Source: HyVt-477 sp965224605 (GTDB taxonomy: Bacteria; Pseudomonadota; Gammaproteobacteria; Thiotrichales; Thiotrichaceae). Taken from it: a DNA stretch of 64,000 nucleotides. How positions within the stretch are numbered: position 1 is the stretch's first letter; each line of letters starts with the position of its first letter. The notes beneath the pieces were generated by a model that worked only from the letters and a program-made list of their open reading frames with translations, was not told where the DNA came from and searched no databases. Shown here piece by piece: positions 61,243-64,000 of this stretch. The position numbers and the translations under genes are program-made. Location of the stretch: NCBI GenBank assembly GCA_965224605.1, contig CBDCZP010000010.1, positions 62,001-126,000 on the forward strand, in the 5' to 3' direction.

Positions 61243-62712
61243 ATGACCGCAGAGGATGAAACCCGTTCCAAATTACTCTTCCATTTAAGAGAAATTCTTA
61301 CAGAAGAACAATTAATTACTGAACAGGAAGAGTTGCGTCCTTATGAATGTGATGGCTTGTCTGCCTACAAAAAACTTCCATTAGCCGTCACCCTGCCTGA
61401 AACCATTGAACAGATTCAACAGATTATGCGTATCTGCTCTAGTTTGTTTGTGCCGGTGGTAGCGCGTGGCGCAGGTACTGGTTTATCAGGAGGGGCTTTG
61501 CCACATGAGGGTGGTATTATTCTGGGTCTATCCCGCTTTAATAAAATTCTTGATATTGACGTTGATGGCCAATGCGCACGTGTGCAACCGGGTGTAAGAA
61601 ATCTCGCTATTACTGAAGCCGCTAAACAATACAATTTATATTATGCACCCGATCCATCATCCCAAATAGCTTGCTCCATTGGCGGTAATGTTGCCGAAAA
61701 CTCCGGCGGCGTACATTGCCTAAAATATGGACTGACTGTACATAATGTAATGGAAGTTAAGATCATTACGGTAGAAGGTGAATTGGTCACATTGGGGGCA
61801 TCTGCTTTAGATAGCCCAGGTTATGATTTATTGGGACTGATCGCCGGTTCTGAGGGCATGCTTGGTATTATTGTCGAGATAGTGGTGCGTTTACTACCAC
61901 GACCTGAAACCGTTAATGTCATTCTGGCGGCTTTCGATAAAACCGAATATGCGGCGGCGGCTGTTGCCGCTATTATTGGTGATGGCATTATCCCTGCGGG
62001 TTTGGAAATGATGGATAAACTAGCCGTTCAGGCCGCTGAAGATTTTGCCCATGCAGGATATCCAACACAAGCCGAAGCCATCTTGTTATGTGAACTGGAT
62101 GGTTCTCTTGAAGAAGTACTTGAACAAAGTATGTTGATCAAAGAACAACTACAACTTAACCACGCTATTTCTATCGCAGAGGCCGACACTCCAGAACAAC
62201 AAGCCAAATTATGGGCGGGTAGAAAGTCTGCATTTCCAGCAGTAGGTCGAATTTCACCTGATTATTACTGCATGGACGGCACTATTCCGCGTCATCAAAT
62301 AGCCCATGTGCTTGCCCGTATTGGGGAATTATCTGAGCAGTTTGATTTAAGAGTCGCTAACGTTTTCCACGCTGGAGATGGAAATTTACATCCGTTGATT
62401 CTTTACGATGCAAACATTACCGGGGAACTTGCTAAGGCTGAAGAATTTGGCGCTGAAATCCTTAAACTTTCTGTCGATGTTGGCGGTACTATTACTGGAG
62501 AACATGGCGTGGGTAGTGAGAAGATTGATCAAATGTGTTATCAGTTCACCGATGCCGAGTTGGCCTATTTTCATGCTGTTAAAGAAGCTTTCGACCCAGA
62601 TACCATTTTGAACCCAGGCAAGGCAGTGCCTACCTTACATCGCTGTGCAGAGCTTGGACAAATGCATGTGCATAATGGCGAGCTTCCTCATCCTGAACTC
62701 CCCCGTTTTTAA
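61243..62712 (+). CDS. glcD: Glycolate oxidase subunit GlcD
   Basis: A 489-aa FAD-binding subunit of glycolate oxidase, which turns glycolate into glyoxylate. The FAD_binding_4 domain shows PVVARGAGTGLSGGALP, DPSSQIACSIGGNVAENSGG (given as DPSSQIACSIGG and NVAENSGGVH) and SEGMLGIIVEIVVRLLP. The C-terminal FAD-oxidase domain has FHAGDGNLHPLI and GTITGEHGVG. The length matches E. coli GlcD (499 aa). It heads glcD-glcE-glcF, with glcE starting 28 bases after its stop. Confidence 0.94.
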   Translation: MTAEDETRSKLLFHLREILTEEQLITEQEELRPYECDGLSAYKKLPLAVTLPETIEQIQQIMRICSSLFVPVVARGAGTGLSGGALPHEGGIILGLSRFNKILDIDVDGQCARVQPGVRNLAITEAAKQYNLYYAPDPSSQIACSIGGNVAENSGGVHCLKYGLTVHNVMEVKIITVEGELVTLGASALDSPGYDLLGLIAGSEGMLGIIVEIVVRLLPRPETVNVILAAFDKTEYAAAAVAAIIGDGIIPAGLEMMDKLAVQAAEDFAHAGYPTQAEAILLCELDGSLEEVLEQSMLIKEQLQLNHAISIAEADTPEQQAKLWAGRKSAFPAVGRISPDYYCMDGTIPRHQIAHVLARIGELSEQFDLRVANVFHAGDGNLHPLILYDANITGELAKAEEFGAEILKLSVDVGGTITGEHGVGSEKIDQMCYQFTDAELAYFHAVKEAFDPDTILNPGKAVPTLHRCAELGQMHVHNGELPHPELPRF

Positions 62713-62740
62713 TTGATGTTTAATGCCTAAAGTATAAATA

Positions 62741-63853
62741 ATGTTCAAGAAAATTCTCGACAAACTACCTAAGAAAATGACGCCTCAACAAATCACTCAG
62801 CAGCGATTACAGGAGCAGGTACAGACTGCATTGGCTGACGACACGCCATTATATGTACACGGCGGCAATAGCAAAGCGTTTTATGGTAATAAGGTTAATA
62901 CGCAATATTCTCTTGATGTCAGCGAACACACCGGTATTGTGGAATACGCACCTTCTGAGTTATGCGTCACCGTGTGCGCCGGGACCCGTATTATCGATCT
63001 TGAAGAAGAGCTCGCTAGTAAACAGCAAATACTTCCCTTTGAACCTCCTGCATTCAATGAATCAGCAACTATTGGTGGAGCCATTGCCGCAGGGCTATCT
63101 GGCCCCCGACGACCTTATAGTGGCTCTGTTCGTGATGCCATCTTAGGCGTGAAAATCATCAATGGCAGCGGCGAGATCATTAGTTTCGGTGGTCAGGTCA
63201 TGAAAAATGTAGCCGGTTACGATGTCAGCAGACTGATGACAGGCTCGCTCGGCACGTTAGGTGTCATTCTGGAAGTTTCATTAAAGGTTATTCCAAAGCC
63301 CGCTGTCGACAGCACCATCATGATTCCCTTTTCGCATGAGGAAGCTATCACCTATTTCACCTCATTGCGTACATCAGGCCTTCCAGTTAGTGCGAGTTGT
63401 TATGTCGATGATCAGGTGTATATCCGTCTTTCAGGCTCAAAGAACCATATTGAAAGTATTCTGAAAAAACAAGACTGGCAACACCATGAGAATGGATATG
63501 ATTTTTGGCAAAGTATCCGTAACCAAACACATTCTTTTTTCCAGCAACACAACAAACCCTTATGGCGACTCTCAGTCTCACCCACTTCACCTGCCAGTGT
63601 GCAGCTAAATACAGACAACCTGATTGAATGGGGAGGGGCTATCCGCTGGTCTGCAAGTAACACACCTGCAAATATAGTGAAAAGCATCGCTAATAAAAAA
63701 GGTGGGAGTGCTATCCTGTTTCGCGGCGACATACCCGAAGTTCAGACCTTCCCAACACTCGACCCAGCCCTGTTTGCGATACATAAACGATTAAAACGCA
63801 AACTTGATCCCAAAGGGATTTTTAATCCTGATCGCATGTATAAGGGGCTTTAA
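62741..63853 (+). CDS. glcE: Glycolate oxidase subunit GlcE
   Basis: A 370-aa second FAD-type subunit of glycolate oxidase. It has the FAD_binding_4 elements VTVCAGTRIIDLEEEL, GGAIAAGLSGPRRPYSGSVRD and GGQVMKNVAGYDVSRLMTGSLGTLG, where the last two are quoted in parts GGAIAAGLSGPRR and KNVAGYDVSRLM. Its C-terminal domain is shorter than GlcD's, as in E. coli GlcE (350 aa). It is translated between glcD and glcF in one operon. Confidence 0.92.
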   Translation: MFKKILDKLPKKMTPQQITQQRLQEQVQTALADDTPLYVHGGNSKAFYGNKVNTQYSLDVSEHTGIVEYAPSELCVTVCAGTRIIDLEEELASKQQILPFEPPAFNESATIGGAIAAGLSGPRRPYSGSVRDAILGVKIINGSGEIISFGGQVMKNVAGYDVSRLMTGSLGTLGVILEVSLKVIPKPAVDSTIMIPFSHEEAITYFTSLRTSGLPVSASCYVDDQVYIRLSGSKNHIESILKKQDWQHHENGYDFWQSIRNQTHSFFQQHNKPLWRLSVSPTSPASVQLNTDNLIEWGGAIRWSASNTPANIVKSIANKKGGSAILFRGDIPEVQTFPTLDPALFAIHKRLKRKLDPKGIFNPDRMYKGL

Positions 63854-63857
63854 GTTA

Positions 63858-64000
63858 ATGGAAACTAGACTGGCAGAAGAATTTCAAAACACCTCTGAAG
63901 GTAAAGAAGCGGAAACGATTCTTCGCGCTTGTGTTCACTGTGGGTTTTGTAATGCAACTTGTCCTACATATCAATTGCTTGGTGATGAAAATGATGGTCC
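63858..64000 (+). CDS. glcF: Glycolate oxidase iron-sulfur subunit GlcF (cut by window end)
   Basis: The first 47 residues are visible. They contain the ferredoxin-type motif CVHCGFCNATCPTYQ typical of GlcF, which passes electrons from GlcD/GlcE to the quinone pool. The start lies four bases after the glcE stop. The rest of the gene is beyond the window. Confidence 0.9.
   Translation, partial: METRLAEEFQNTSEGKEAETILRACVHCGFCNATCPTYQLLGDENDG

Noticed and set aside
1..64000. CRISPR array, tRNA or rRNA genes
   Set aside because: No regularly spaced direct repeats with unique spacers and no clear tRNA cloverleaf or rRNA segment were recognised by reading. A tRNA scan would settle the point.

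Overview
The window is an AT-rich chromosomal segment of a Gammaproteobacterium. The evidence is PlsB, the prfB-lysS pair with a classical RF2 frameshift site, AlgZ/AlgR, FtsY-FtsE-FtsX next to two M16 peptidases and RsmD (an order known from Pseudomonas), DjlA, CreD, a YbiT-type ABC-F protein and GlcDEF. A Thiotrichales-like relative is a plausible guess, but the sequence alone does not prove it. No rRNA, tRNA, CRISPR array or prophage was recognised.

Layout. 0-6 kb: end of a Fic protein, plsB, a frameshifted Uma2 pseudogene, an NlpC/P60 lipoprotein, a Kbp-like BON-LysM protein and a YidB-like protein. 6-11 kb: lysS and prfB on the minus strand, then algZ-algR. 11-16.3 kb: a thioredoxin-like lipoprotein, a doubly damaged ung pseudogene, a small orphan, and a tightly coupled minus-strand bufferin operon (bufA-bufB-bufC, ECF sigma factor, membrane-anchored anti-sigma-like protein). 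16.6-23 kb: membrane-anchored amidohydrolase, large secreted glycosidase-like protein, TlpA-like lipoprotein, lipA and a periplasmic ankyrin protein. 23-30 kb: ftsX-ftsE-ftsY, divergent from two M16 peptidases and rsmD, which appears to lack an ATG/GTG/TTG start. 30-38 kb: secreted serine protease, a fused 5-oxoprolinase/hydantoinase, a prolyl-4-hydroxylase-like oxygenase, an SQR-like flavoprotein and an LVIVD-repeat lipoprotein. 38-46.5 kb: LuxR-type solo regulator, soluble Cache protein, djlA, a sensor-only membrane protein, and a split acyltransferase/SGNH pair. 46.7-57 kb: queA, an RluA-family synthase, two spondin-domain exported proteins, tsaD, creD, a DEAD-box helicase, an amine oxidase and a CobW-family GTPase. 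57-64 kb: GFA-family protein, YbiT-like ABC-F, a REP/RAYT graveyard with gene remnants, and glcD-glcE-glcF (cut by the window end).

The most notable system is the bufferin-type RiPP operon (precursor, MNIO enzyme, DUF2063 partner) carrying its own ECF sigma/anti-sigma pair. All four downstream genes overlap by a few bases, and a perfect 11-bp hairpin sits exactly at the precursor stop codon.

The window is also rich in small non-autonomous repeats. There is a MITE-like family with ends near AAGGAACCTCTGATTAAG, a separate MITE with ends GGYACCTATTAATT, and at least two REP-like families. One REP family clusters beside a truncated REP-associated tyrosine transposase. Two composite copies (about 46.47-46.74 and 57.2-57.43 kb) lie in opposite orientation and bracket about 10.5 kb that includes queA, tsaD and deaD.
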